NCBI RefSeq assembly: GCF_000335475.2
Contig: NZ_ANAH02000033.1
Coordinates: forward strand, 1-41,974
Source of the DNA: Cystobacter fuscus DSM 2262
GTDB lineage: Bacteria; Myxococcota; Myxococcia; Myxococcales; Myxococcaceae
DNA length: 41,974 nucleotides
Reading direction: 5' to 3'
Shown: one piece after another, positions 7,825 to 16,490 of the stretch
Position numbering within the stretch: the stretch's first letter is position 1
Layout: each line of letters starts with the position of its first letter
Program-made: the position numbers and the translations under genes
Notes under the pieces: generated by a model
The model's database searches: none
What the model saw: the letters and a program-made list of their open reading frames with translations, nothing else
What the model was told of the DNA's origin: nothing

Positions 7825-10026
7825 TCAGGGGGTCACCGTCAGGGCCGACCAGGCGACCACCAGCTCACCCAGCCGCGACAGGTGCTCGTCCCGCGTCAGC
7901 GCCTCCAGCGGCAAGAGCTCGCCGTCCGGCAGCCCGCCCTCGCGCAGGCTCCACGCCTGCAACTCCAGCGACGCGAAGGAGCCCAGGTGGTTGCCCTGGA
8001 ACGTGCGATCCTCGAGCGGCGCGGGAGGCATGGGCAGGCGCACGCCCTGGGAGTCTCGCGACGTGTCCAGCAACACCACCCACCGCCGCCCCGCCCCGTT
8101 GGAGAACACCGCGCGCAGCACCGTGCCCGGGGGAAGTCCCGGAGCCGTGGGGGGACGCAACCACCGGCCCCCCTCGTCGTCCACCGGGGAGTAGCGCGCG
8201 CCCTCGGGCACGGGGAGGAACGGACCCTGGATCTCCACCGGAGCGGCGCCCGTGGGATCGAAGGGCAGCGTCTTCAGCGTGCGCTGGATGAGCCCGCTCA
8301 CCGCCCCCTCCGAGGAGGACGCCGTGAGGTGCAACACATAGGGACTGCCCTCGAGCCCATGGTGGGTGGGCGCCATCCGCACCCGCACGAGCCCCGACGC
8401 GAACGGGACGGGCTGGGTGTTCGGGTCCGCCAGCCCCGTGTTCATCCCCAGGCCGAGGCCCAGGGGGACACCGCCCCGCCCCGGCACCCGTGCCGAGCCC
8501 AGCACCCACACACTGTCCAAGTAGCGGCCCTGGTGGACAGGCAGCGCGGGCACGCGCAGGACGAAGGGAAAGCCCAGCGCCATGCTCCGCGCATCGGAGA
8601 AGTCGGGAGCGAGCCGCGTGAAGGCCCCCGGGCCCTCTTCCAACGTGAAGCGCGCGTCCCTCACCACCCAGGACTTGAAGGTGCGCAGCGACGGCATCGC
8701 CCGCGCGAGCAGGGAGCCCACGTCCACCCCACCGCCCAACTGCAGCGCGTTGACGGGAAGCTCGCCCCCGAGTCCCCACGCCGTCCGCACGCCACAGGTG
8801 CCATCCCGCGTGCGCGTCTCCTCGTCGCACACCCCCGCGCTCCCCCGCCCCTGGACGTCCAGTTCCCGCAGCGTGGAGCCCGCGAGCACCGCGAAGGCCC
8901 CCGCCGGCAACGTCGCCACCCGCCGCTGGCCAGCCGACAAGAAGTCCACCTGCCGCTCCGGCTCCAGCAGCGACGACGCCGCCGCGCCCGGCCCCTCGTC
9001 CGGCGAGGACAGCCCCGCCACCCCCATGTGCATCGTCAGGCGCTCCGACAGGCCCTGCACCGTGCCCTCGAAGCCTCCGGTCCGTCCGGTGGGATTGCGC
9101 CTCAAGGGCAGGGACAGCTCCCCGGGCCCCGTCTCCCCCGCGTGCGCCACCGTGAGGTAGTCGAAGTCCTCGTGGAAGACGGAGACGCTGCCCGCCTTCG
9201 CGCCCCCGGTGGGCAGCGCCACGCCGCCCTCGTCCGTGAGCGCCTCGCCCGTCACCGCCCCCGCCGCGTCCGCCACCACCACCCGCGCGCCGGAAATGGG
9301 ACGGCCCGTCTGCTCGTCCGTCACCACCACGCGCATCCGCCCGGGCTCCAGCGCCTCCAACACCCGCACGCGCGCCGTGCACACCGCGCCCCCGATCTCC
9401 GCCCGCACCGTCTCCCGCGGCTCGGACGTGGGCGCCGACAACACGAAGGAGGAGCCCCCCGCGTCCACGCTCACGCTCGCCTCCAACGCCGTCCACCGCT
9501 GCTCGGCGGGCGACACCGCCACCGGCTCGCCCGTCTCGTCCCATGCCAGCAGCGAGAAGCGCACCCGCGACCCCACCCGCCCCACCACATGGTCCGGCGT
9601 CACCCGGCACGTCCGGGCCCGGGCCACCGGGGAGTTGGTGCACCGCCCATCGCGACACACCTGCCCCGACGCCGCGCACTCCTCGTCCGCCGAGCACATC
9701 GCCTCCACGCACTGCTGGTTGTCGTCGCACTGGCAGCCCAGCGGGTTGTCGTCGCAGGCGGAGAGCCGGTACGCCGGGCCTCGCCTCGCCGCCATGCAGT
9801 CCTCCCGCGTGCGGCACGCCGCCTGGCAGCTCGCGCTCGCCGTGTCACAGATGAAGAGCCGGGGATCCGGGCAGTCCTCATCCACCTGGCAGCGCCCCAG
9901 CATCGGCGGGGTGTCCTCGTCGGGATCCGGAAGCAACCAGGGGAATCCGTCGCCGGAGCAGGCGGCCATCCATACGGCACTCCACAGCAGCAGGGCGCAT
10001 CGCACCAGAAGAGGGGCTGGATTCAT
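7825..10026 (-). CDS. Large Cys-rich lipoprotein with carboxypeptidase-regulatory-like domain
   Basis: The 733-aa product begins at the ATG at 10026, which opens a lipoprotein signal ending M-A-A-C (C23); the open frame runs further upstream but lacks a leader. Residues about 40-130 hold five or six Cys clusters (VDEDC, TREDC, DDNQQC, SADEEC, CRDGRC) like the disulfide modules of many myxobacterial surface lipoproteins. An Ig-like part follows, then about residues 235-290 a carboxypeptidase-regulatory-like beta domain (TDEQTGRPISGARVVV). The remaining ~440 residues are beta-rich and unassigned. Probably an outer-surface adhesion or structural protein. It is divergent from the DUF721 gene. Confidence 0.75.
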   Translation of the reverse strand: MNPAPLLVRCALLLWSAVWMAACSGDGFPWLLPDPDEDTPPMLGRCQVDEDCPDPRLFICDTASASCQAACRTREDCMAARRGPAYRLSACDDNPLGCQCDDNQQCVEAMCSADEECAASGQVCRDGRCTNSPVARARTCRVTPDHVVGRVGSRVRFSLLAWDETGEPVAVSPAEQRWTALEASVSVDAGGSSFVLSAPTSEPRETVRAEIGGAVCTARVRVLEALEPGRMRVVVTDEQTGRPISGARVVVADAAGAVTGEALTDEGGVALPTGGAKAGSVSVFHEDFDYLTVAHAGETGPGELSLPLRRNPTGRTGGFEGTVQGLSERLTMHMGVAGLSSPDEGPGAAASSLLEPERQVDFLSAGQRRVATLPAGAFAVLAGSTLRELDVQGRGSAGVCDEETRTRDGTCGVRTAWGLGGELPVNALQLGGGVDVGSLLARAMPSLRTFKSWVVRDARFTLEEGPGAFTRLAPDFSDARSMALGFPFVLRVPALPVHQGRYLDSVWVLGSARVPGRGGVPLGLGLGMNTGLADPNTQPVPFASGLVRVRMAPTHHGLEGSPYVLHLTASSSEGAVSGLIQRTLKTLPFDPTGAAPVEIQGPFLPVPEGARYSPVDDEGGRWLRPPTAPGLPPGTVLRAVFSNGAGRRWVVLLDTSRDSQGVRLPMPPAPLEDRTFQGNHLGSFASLELQAWSLREGGLPDGELLPLEALTRDEHLSRLGELVVAWSALTVTP

Positions 10027-10151
10027 CGGCGGCTCCGGTAGGGTATCCAGGCAAGCGGCGGCCCTCGGGGTTGTCAAGCCGGGCCCGCAGCGGAGCGCCT
10101 CGGGGAGGACGGACGTTGGCATTCCGCGCGCCCCGGTCGATGATGCGCCCC

Positions 10152-10445
10152 ATGGCCCGGCGCGATCCGCAGACCCTCGACCAGCTCCTTCCCCGTGTCC
10201 TGGCCCGCCTGGCCGAGCAGTCCGGCAAGGGGCGCACCCTCGGTCCGGTGTGGCGCGCCACGGTGGGGGACGCCATCGCCCGGCACTCCCGGCCCGCCTC
10301 GCTCGAGGGCGGCACCCTGGTGGTGTCCGTGGCCAGCGCCGAGTGGGCACACACCCTGTCGCGCCAGGAGGACTCGCTGCGCGAGCAGCTCAACCACCGG
10401 CTGGGCCCCGGTGCGGTGTCCTCGCTCGTCTTCCAGTTGGAGTAG
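10152..10445 (+). CDS. DUF721 (DciA-like) protein
   Basis: This 97-aa protein matches the DUF721/DciA fold: an N-terminal helix (LDQLLPRVLARL), then WRATVGDAIARHSRPASLEGGTL and VASAEWAHTLS, then LREQLNHRLG. DciA loads the replicative helicase DnaB in bacteria without DnaC/DnaI; whether this short copy does so is not shown. Possible starts are ATG at 10140, 10143 or 10152; the last leaves the usual short N-terminus. It is divergent from the Cys-rich lipoprotein, and the CAP-domain gene starts 21 bases after it ends. Confidence 0.8.
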   Translation: MARRDPQTLDQLLPRVLARLAEQSGKGRTLGPVWRATVGDAIARHSRPASLEGGTLVVSVASAEWAHTLSRQEDSLREQLNHRLGPGAVSSLVFQLE

Positions 10446-10466
10446 CCCCAACGGAGTAGCCCAACG

Positions 10467-11972
10467 ATGCTCGCCCTCGTCCTCGGCGCCCTCGTGGCCG
10501 CCACCCCCCTGACGCCCACCGACATGGAAGAGCGCACGGCGCGCCACGTGCTCCAGGAGTTCGAGCGCGTGGGCCGGCGCTCCCCCCAGGTGGACCCGGC
10601 TCTCACCGAGGCGGCGCGCGTGCTGGCGCGACGGGCGCTCGACGACAGCCCCGCGGGCGCGGTGGAGGAGCCCGCCCTCACCGAGGCCGTCAGCGACGCG
10701 GGCGGCGCCGATCCCTCCCCCCGCTCCTATGTCGTCCGCGCCGGAGAGCGCGAGCACGCCCTGGAGACGATCCTCGAGCGCAAGGACTTGAGCCAGGAGC
10801 GCGCCACGCACCTGGGCGTGGGCGTGGCGGTGGAGGGCTCGCGCTCGGCCCTCGTGGTGTTGCTCGCCGAGCGCAAGGCCGTGCTCCAGCGCTTCCCCCG
10901 CGTCTTCGACACCCCCACCCCCCAGGGCCTGTGCGGCGAGTTCACCGCCCCCCTGCGCGGCGCCCAGGTGTTCGTCACCCTGCCGGAGGGCCGCGTGGAG
11001 CGCCCCGCCCTCACGCGCGAGGAGGAGGCCACCTTCTGCACCCGGCTGCTGCTCGCGCGGCCGGGCCGCTACACGGTGGAAGTCGTCGGCCGGGGGGAGC
11101 GGGGCCCGGAGGTGGCGGCGCTGTTCCTCGTGGACGTGGGCACGCCCCGGCGGCGCGGCGAGGGCACGCGCGTGGAGGAGCCCACCAGCGTGGAGGCCGC
11201 GCGCGAGGCGGTGCTCGAGCGCATCAACGCGCTGCGTCGCGCCCAGGCACTGCCGCCGCTGAGCACCGACCGCACCCTGGAGGAGGTGGCCCAGGCCTAC
11301 AGCGAGCGCATGGCGCGCGAGGGCTTCTTCGCCCACGTGGCGCCGGATGGCTCGGACTTGAGCAGCCGCTTGCGCGCCGCGGGGGCCCAGGCGCGCGTGT
11401 CCGGGGAGAACCTGGGCATGGCCTCCGGAGCGCTCGCCGCCCACGCCGGCATCGAACACAGCCCCGGCCACCGCAACAACCTGCTCGGCGCGCAGTTTAC
11501 CCACGTGGGCCTCGGCGTGAGCTTCCACTCGGTGGACGGGCGCCCCCAGGTGCTGCTCACCGAGGTGTTCGCCTCGAGCGGTGGCACCTCGCACCCGGCG
11601 GATCCCCGCGAGGACGTGTACCAGGCACTCGCCGCCCACCGCGCCTCGCATGGACTGGCGCCCCTGCGGCGTCTGCCCTCCCTGGAGCGCCTCGCCCTGG
11701 AGCAGGCCCGGCGCGCACTCGCCGCCAACCGGCCCCCTTCCCAACTGCCGGGAGAACCCGTGCACGAGCGCGTCTTCCGGGCCTTGAATGACAATGCCCG
11801 GAGCGCCTCGGTGGATTTCTATGTGACGGACAATCCCTCGCGTTTACCAGATTCCAAGAATCTGGCGGATCGCAAGACAACCGTGATGGGTGTGGGCACC
11901 GTGCGCGGCGACTCCCCCACCTACGGAGAAGGGCGATACTGGGTGGTGGTCATCTACGCCGCCACCCGTTGA
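10467..11972 (+). CDS. Secreted CAP-domain (SCP/PR1-like) protein
   Basis: The 501-aa protein has a short hydrophobic leader (MLALVLGALVAA) and a CAP domain at about residues 245-370. CAP signature positions are present: H290 in FFAHVAPDG, E314 in SGENL, and H331/H335 in EHSPGHRNNLL. An N-terminal region of ~230 residues and a C-terminal region of ~130 residues are unassigned. Bacterial CAP proteins are secreted and their biochemical role is mostly unknown. A possible operon with the DUF721 gene. Its stop codon lies inside a hairpin shared with the convergent gene. Confidence 0.85.
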   Translation: MLALVLGALVAATPLTPTDMEERTARHVLQEFERVGRRSPQVDPALTEAARVLARRALDDSPAGAVEEPALTEAVSDAGGADPSPRSYVVRAGEREHALETILERKDLSQERATHLGVGVAVEGSRSALVVLLAERKAVLQRFPRVFDTPTPQGLCGEFTAPLRGAQVFVTLPEGRVERPALTREEEATFCTRLLLARPGRYTVEVVGRGERGPEVAALFLVDVGTPRRRGEGTRVEEPTSVEAAREAVLERINALRRAQALPPLSTDRTLEEVAQAYSERMAREGFFAHVAPDGSDLSSRLRAAGAQARVSGENLGMASGALAAHAGIEHSPGHRNNLLGAQFTHVGLGVSFHSVDGRPQVLLTEVFASSGGTSHPADPREDVYQALAAHRASHGLAPLRRLPSLERLALEQARRALAANRPPSQLPGEPVHERVFRALNDNARSASVDFYVTDNPSRLPDSKNLADRKTTVMGVGTVRGDSPTYGEGRYWVVVIYAATR

Positions 11973-11993
11973 CGCGCAGGGGCACGCGCGTCA
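11970..11993. terminator. Hairpin spanning both stop codons of convergent genes
   Basis: An 8-bp perfect inverted repeat, TGACGCGC and GCGCGTCA around an 8-base loop, starts with the stop codon of the CAP gene and ends with the reverse-complemented stop of the 78-aa gene. It would serve transcripts from both directions, but lacks a T-tract. Confidence 0.45.
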
Positions 11994-12227
11994 GATGGCG
12001 CGGCGCTGGGTGGCGTAGGCCTCGATTCCCATCTGGGGAGGCGCCACCTGTTGGTTGAGCTGGCACTTCACGCAGGTGAAGGATTGCCAGCCACGACGCA
12101 CCGCCTCGTCGAGACAGTTGTCGTAGTAGTTGCAGTTGAGGTTGCGGTGGGTCTCGACACCGGCACGCTTCGGCCCGGCCTCGGGGTTGATGGTCTGCGG
12201 AAGATCAGTCGGACACGGCTTGAACAT
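11991..12227 (-). CDS. Small Cys-containing conserved-type protein (78 aa)
   Basis: A 78-aa soluble protein with cysteines in FKPCPTD, LNCNYYDNCLDE and FTCVKCQLNQ. The C-x-x-C plus earlier cysteines could bind a metal as a zinc-ribbon-like unit; this is inference. No signal peptide. The ATG at 12227 is preceded by a GGGAGGG stretch about 9 bases upstream. Family not recognised with certainty. Confidence 0.65.
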   Translation of the reverse strand: MFKPCPTDLPQTINPEAGPKRAGVETHRNLNCNYYDNCLDEAVRRGWQSFTCVKCQLNQQVAPPQMGIEAYATQRRAI

Positions 12228-12632
12228 GGAACAGCGCCCTCCCTGTGAATCAGTCGTCCCCCCGTGACACGCTTCAGCCTTTGAGACAACCTCTCAGGTC
12301 ATGCGATGCAACACGTCGCACACCCTAGAGAACAGCATTCACTTGTCGCAACCAACCCAGCTTCCCGATGGTGGGTAGTCACCATTTCCGACTGGCGGCC
12401 GATTGCCCGGCGTTCGGCCAACAGTCCGGGTTGCTGGCGTTGCGGGGGGGGATCTAGGGCTTGTCGGCCCGTCTGTCAAACCGACCCCGGAGCAGGGAGA
12501 CAGACATCCACGAAACGGGACAGGTGGGAATGTGTGCTCCCAGGCCCGTGTTGTGGTTCCCTTGGCCCGCGCCAAAGCGGTGGCTGAAGCGGTGGCTGAA
12601 GAGTGGATGAAGCGGTGCACAAGGAGAAGCGC
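12228..12632. other. 405-bp intergenic region between divergent genes
   Basis: No convincing gene. The stretch holds an eight-G run near 12444-12451 and a perfect tandem duplication of a 12-bp unit (GCGGTGGCTGAA) at 12577-12600. An AAGGAG ribosome binding site for the transglycosylase gene lies at 12621-12626. It must carry the promoters of both divergent neighbours, but no clear -35/-10 pair could be fixed by eye. Confidence 0.5.
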
Positions 12633-14780
12633 ATGCGACGGTGGACGGGCAGTGGGCTGCTGACGGTGATGGTGGGCACGGGGGCGTGGGCCCAGTCCGC
12701 CTCGACGCTGGAAGCCGTCCGGCTGCACCGCGCCGAGGCCCGGACCCAGGCGCGCCAGGAGCTCGAGGCGTGCGTGGCCCGCAAGTGCCCGGAACAAGGC
12801 CGGCTCGCCCTGCTCACCGGCACCCTCGCCCTGGCGGAGGGGGATGTGGCAGAAGCACGTACCCTGCTGACGGGCGCGGAGGTGCCCGCGCTGTTGCGGC
12901 CCTACCTCGCCTACTACCAGGGACAAGCGCACTTCTACGCGGGGGACGCGGCGGCGGCGGCGGCGGCGTTCGCCCGGGCGTTGGAGAAGGCGCCCCCGGC
13001 GCTCGCCCCCGGGGCCCGGGCCCGGCTGGGTGAGTCGCTGCTGGCCGCGGGCAAGGCGAAGGAGGCCGCCCCCATGCTGGAGGCCGCGGCCACCCAGGAG
13101 CCCAGCGCGGAGCTGCTCTTCCAGCGGGCCCAGGCGCGCAAGGCCCTGGGCAACGCCGCCGGAGAGCAGGCGGACCTGCGCGCCGTGGCGCTGCGCTACC
13201 CCAAGCACCCCTACGCGGACGAGGCCCTGGGGCTGCTCGAGGCCCTCAAGCCCCCGCTCCGGCTGACGCTCGCCGAGCACCTGCAACGCGCCCAGGGACT
13301 GCTGGACGCCGGCGACGCCAAGCGCGCCCTGGAGGAGTTGGAGCGGGCCGAGGCCGCGAAGCTCGTGCGCACCCCACCGGACAAGGCGCGCGTGGCGCTG
13401 GTGCGCGCCCAGGCGCTGTTCGCCACCGGCCAGAAGCCCAAGGCCGAGGAGGCCCTGTCCGTGGCGCGCCGGGGGCCCCCGGCGGTGGCCGCCGAGGCCG
13501 CCTATGTCACCGCCCGCCGGGCCATGAAGACGGACGACAACGCCACCGCCCGCAAGCTCATGCAGGCCCTGGAGAAGGAGTTCTCCAAGGAGGCCCCGGC
13601 CGACGAGGCGGGCTTCTTCGTGGGGTGGTTGGACTTGCAGGCGGGGCACTTCGCGGAGGCGGTGAAGGCCTTCAGCGACTTCGAGCAACGGCACGCGCGC
13701 TCGCGGCGCCGGGACGAGGCGATGTGGTACCGGGCGCTGGCGCACCTGAGGCTCGAGCAGTACCCCCAGGCGCGCGCGGTGCTGGACACGCTGGTGAGCA
13801 CCTTTCCCCAGAGCAGCCTGGTGCCCCAGGCGCGCTACTGGGCGGCGCGCGGCCAGGCGCTCGAGGGCGCCTCGGCGGACGTCATCGGGCCCGCGTACGA
13901 GACCGTCATCACCAGCGCGCCCAACTCGTACTACGCCCTGCTCGCCGCCGAGCGGCTGCGCGAGCTGGGCAAGCAGCCGCCCCCGCCCTTTCCCGAGGCG
14001 CCCCGGCCCCCCAAGGGCAATGAGGTGCCCGCGGAGCTGAAGCTGGCGGTGGCGCTCACCGAGGCGGGGCTGTTCCGCGACGCGGCCGAGGACGTGCGGG
14101 CCCGCGCCGCGCGCATCCGGGATCCGGAGCAGGCGCTGGCGTTCGCGGGGGCGCTCTTGCGGCTGGGCGAGTACGGCAACGCGCACATGGTGGCGGCGCG
14201 GCACCTGTGGGGCCGGGCGTTCGGCGCGCGCATGCCCGAGGCGCTCGCCGCCTTCTATCCCCGCGCCTTCGAGAACGCGGTGCAGAGCGAGGCGTCACGC
14301 TACGAGGTGAGCCCCTACCTCGTCTGGGCCATCATGCGCCGCGAGAGCGCCTTCCGGCCCGAGGTGGCCAGTGCCGCGGACGCCCGGGGGCTGATGCAGG
14401 TGATTCCGCCCACCGCGCGCGCCATCGCCCGCAAGCTCGCCGAGCCGGAGCCCGCGCCCGCGGAGCTGTTCTCGCCCTCGCTGAGCATCCGGTATGGGGC
14501 GTGGTACCTGTCGCAGTTGATGAAGCGCTTCGCCCACCCGGCGCTCGCGGCGGCCGCGTACAACGCGGGGCCCGAGGCGGCCGTCAAATGGGTGAAGGAC
14601 AAGGGCGTGCTCCCGCTCGACCTGTTCGTCGAGGAGATTCCCTTCCGCGAGACGCGTGGCTACGTGAAGCAGGTGCTCGCGGACCTGTATCTCTATCAAT
14701 CCTTCTACGGCAAGGACACCTCGCCGCAACGTCTGTCATTGACGGTGCCCGTGCCCAACACCGAGGGCGTGGGGTTCTGA
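12633..14780 (+). CDS. slt: Slt70-like soluble lytic transglycosylase with TPR superhelix
   Basis: The 715-aa protein has a signal peptide (MRRWTGSGLLTVMVGTGAWA), a long alpha-helical TPR-like region (about 25-545) and a C-terminal SLT domain (about 555-690). The catalytic Glu is E571 in RRESAF; the other family motifs GLMQVIPPTA and AYNAGPEA follow in the right order. It should cleave the MurNAc-GlcNAc bond of peptidoglycan in the periplasm, forming 1,6-anhydro ends. ATG 12633 is chosen over an in-frame GTG ten codons upstream because AAGGAG sits six bases before it and the signal peptide starts there. Confidence 0.92.
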   Translation: MRRWTGSGLLTVMVGTGAWAQSASTLEAVRLHRAEARTQARQELEACVARKCPEQGRLALLTGTLALAEGDVAEARTLLTGAEVPALLRPYLAYYQGQAHFYAGDAAAAAAAFARALEKAPPALAPGARARLGESLLAAGKAKEAAPMLEAAATQEPSAELLFQRAQARKALGNAAGEQADLRAVALRYPKHPYADEALGLLEALKPPLRLTLAEHLQRAQGLLDAGDAKRALEELERAEAAKLVRTPPDKARVALVRAQALFATGQKPKAEEALSVARRGPPAVAAEAAYVTARRAMKTDDNATARKLMQALEKEFSKEAPADEAGFFVGWLDLQAGHFAEAVKAFSDFEQRHARSRRRDEAMWYRALAHLRLEQYPQARAVLDTLVSTFPQSSLVPQARYWAARGQALEGASADVIGPAYETVITSAPNSYYALLAAERLRELGKQPPPPFPEAPRPPKGNEVPAELKLAVALTEAGLFRDAAEDVRARAARIRDPEQALAFAGALLRLGEYGNAHMVAARHLWGRAFGARMPEALAAFYPRAFENAVQSEASRYEVSPYLVWAIMRRESAFRPEVASAADARGLMQVIPPTARAIARKLAEPEPAPAELFSPSLSIRYGAWYLSQLMKRFAHPALAAAAYNAGPEAAVKWVKDKGVLPLDLFVEEIPFRETRGYVKQVLADLYLYQSFYGKDTSPQRLSLTVPVPNTEGVGF

Positions 14781-14828
14781 CACGCCAGGTCAACCCCAGA
14801 CACCACGCCCTGCTCCAAACCAGACACG

Positions 14829-14854
14829 CCCGCCGGGACCCCCCTCCCGGCGGG
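14829..14854. terminator. Bidirectional terminator hairpin
   Basis: A perfect 9-bp GC stem (CCCGCCGGG / CCCGGCGGG) with an 8-base loop lies between the stop codons of the convergent transglycosylase and methyltransferase genes. Confidence 0.6.
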
Positions 14855-14855
14855 T

Positions 14856-15470
14856 TCACCTCGGCCGGGCCTCTCCGCGATAGGTGAAGGTCATGGGCCG
14901 GGGACCGCGCAGGTAGAAGCACTCCAGGTACTCGAGCCGGAAGCCCGCCTCCTCCAGGAGCGTGTCGACCTTCCGGTCGAGCCGGCAGCCCCCGGCGAGC
15001 CGACTCCACCCCGGCGTCAGCCAGCGCTGGAGCTGCTCGACGCGCGCTCGCGGCGACCGGCCATGCTCCACGAAGAGCAGCCGCCCCCCGGGCACGAGCA
15101 CCCGGCGGATCTCCCCCAGCGCCCGGGGCGCATCGGGAATCGAGCACAGCGTCCACGTCATCACCACCGTGTCCACGCCGTGCGTCTCCAGGGGAAGGGC
15201 CTCCGCCGGATGGGCGAGCAGCTCCACGGGAAAGGGCCGCCCCTCGGCCCGGGCACGCGCCTGACGTTGCAGCTCCAGGCTCGGGTCCACCCCCCACAGC
15301 CGCTCCACCCCGGGTCCGTAGAAGGGCAGGTTCAACCCGGAGCCGATGCCCACCTCCAGCACCCGCCCCCGCGCCTGGGGCACGAGGAGCTGGCGCTGGC
15401 GCGTCATCTCCGGGTTGCGCATCACCCAGTCCAACAGCGGCGGGAGGACGTGGCGCTCGTAGAGGCCCAT
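14856..15470 (-). CDS. Class I SAM-dependent methyltransferase
   Basis: The 204-aa protein has the Rossmann-type methyltransferase order: motif I VLEVGIGSGLNLPFY (about 36-50), an acidic residue ending strand 2 in WGVDPS, LPLETHGVDTVVMTWTLCSIPD (motif IV region), and VLVPGGRLLFVEHG. The pattern is closest to the UbiE/METTL7-like group of small-molecule methyltransferases. It starts five bases after psuG ends, so the two form an operon. The substrate is unknown. Confidence 0.88.
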   Translation of the reverse strand: MGLYERHVLPPLLDWVMRNPEMTRQRQLLVPQARGRVLEVGIGSGLNLPFYGPGVERLWGVDPSLELQRQARARAEGRPFPVELLAHPAEALPLETHGVDTVVMTWTLCSIPDAPRALGEIRRVLVPGGRLLFVEHGRSPRARVEQLQRWLTPGWSRLAGGCRLDRKVDTLLEEAGFRLEYLECFYLRGPRPMTFTYRGEARPR

Positions 15471-15475
15471 GGGCG

Positions 15476-16396
15476 TCAGCGCCCCGCCGCGCCCTGGGCG
15501 TACGCCACCGCGAGCTGTCCGGCGAAGCGGGCGTTGTTGGTGAGCAGGGCGAGGTTGGCGCGCAGCGTCTTGCCGCTCGTGCGCCGGGCCATCTCCGAGA
15601 GCAGGAAGGGCGTCACCGCCTTGCCGCGGATGCCCTGCCGATCGGCCTCCGCCAGCGCCGAGGCGATGTGCAGCTCCACCTCCGCGCGCGGCAGCGCCGT
15701 CTCCTCGGGCGGAGGCACGGTGAAGAGCAGGCCCCCCTGCCCCAGCGTCTCGAAGCGGGCGCGGCAGATCGCCGCCGCGCCGACGGCATCCTCCACGCGG
15801 TGCTCCAGGGGCAGCCCGGACGAGCGGCTGTAGAAGGACGGCAGCTCATCGGTGCCCACCCCGAGCACGGGCACGGCGACGGTCTCCAGCGCCTCGAGCG
15901 TCTTGGGCAGATCCAGCACGGACTTGGCCCCGGCGCACACCACCGCCACGGGGAAGCGCGCCAGCGCCCAGAGATCCTGGGAGATGTCCATCTGCTCGGC
16001 GACGCCGCGGTGCACGCCGCCAATGCCTCCGGTGGCGAAGACGCGGATGCCCGCGGCGGCGGCCACCTCGCACGTGGCGCTCACGGTGGTGCCTCCCGTG
16101 GCCTTCTGGGCGATGGCCACCGCCAGGTCCCGCGAGGCGAGCTTGAGCAGGCGCTCCTTGCCCTCGGCGAGCCGGCGCATGTGCGACTCCTCCAGCCCCA
16201 CCCACACCTCCCCGTCCACCACGGCGATGGGAGCGGGCACGGCACCCGCGCGGCGCACGGCTTCCTCGCACGCCCGGGCCGCCCCGAGGTTGTCCGGATA
16301 GGGCAGCCCCTGGGCCACCACGCTCGTCTCCTGTGCCACCAACGGCACGCCCTGCTCCCGGGCGCGCCGGACCTCTTCGGAGTAACGCAAGTGCAT
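15476..16396 (-). CDS. psuG: Pseudouridine-5'-phosphate glycosidase
   Basis: The 306-aa protein shows the PsuG (YeiN) family features: an N-terminal ETSVVAQGLPYPDN (family ETxxxxxGxPYPxN, catalytic Glu), a KATGGTTVSAT core, FATGGIGGVHRG, and VVCAGAKSVLDLPKTLE with the Lys that forms the covalent adduct in the family. It splits pseudouridine 5'-phosphate to uracil and ribose 5-phosphate, part of RNA-nucleoside salvage. The kinase PsuK is not next to it. Its start codon overlaps, on the opposite strand, an ATG in frame with the exporter gene. Confidence 0.92.
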   Translation of the reverse strand: MHLRYSEEVRRAREQGVPLVAQETSVVAQGLPYPDNLGAARACEEAVRRAGAVPAPIAVVDGEVWVGLEESHMRRLAEGKERLLKLASRDLAVAIAQKATGGTTVSATCEVAAAAGIRVFATGGIGGVHRGVAEQMDISQDLWALARFPVAVVCAGAKSVLDLPKTLEALETVAVPVLGVGTDELPSFYSRSSGLPLEHRVEDAVGAAAICRARFETLGQGGLLFTVPPPEETALPRAEVELHIASALAEADRQGIRGKAVTPFLLSEMARRTSGKTLRANLALLTNNARFAGQLAVAYAQGAAGR

Positions 16397-16490
16397 GGGC
16401 CCAATACGCCATGGCCTTACCGGCGGGACAAGTGCGGAAGAGGGCCCCCCGGTTGCCAGCGTCGTCCACCAGCGCTATGCCGCCCCCGCC

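Noticed and set aside
7408-10041. An 877-codon open frame on the plus strand opposite the GGDEF and lipoprotein genes
   Set aside because: Arg/His/Pro-rich product without domains; it is the antisense shadow of two genes with clear domains and a leader on the minus strand.
12306-12587. A possible 93-codon gene upstream of the transglycosylase
   Set aside because: Trp/Cys/Arg-rich product with no ribosome binding site; it spans an eight-G run and looks non-coding.
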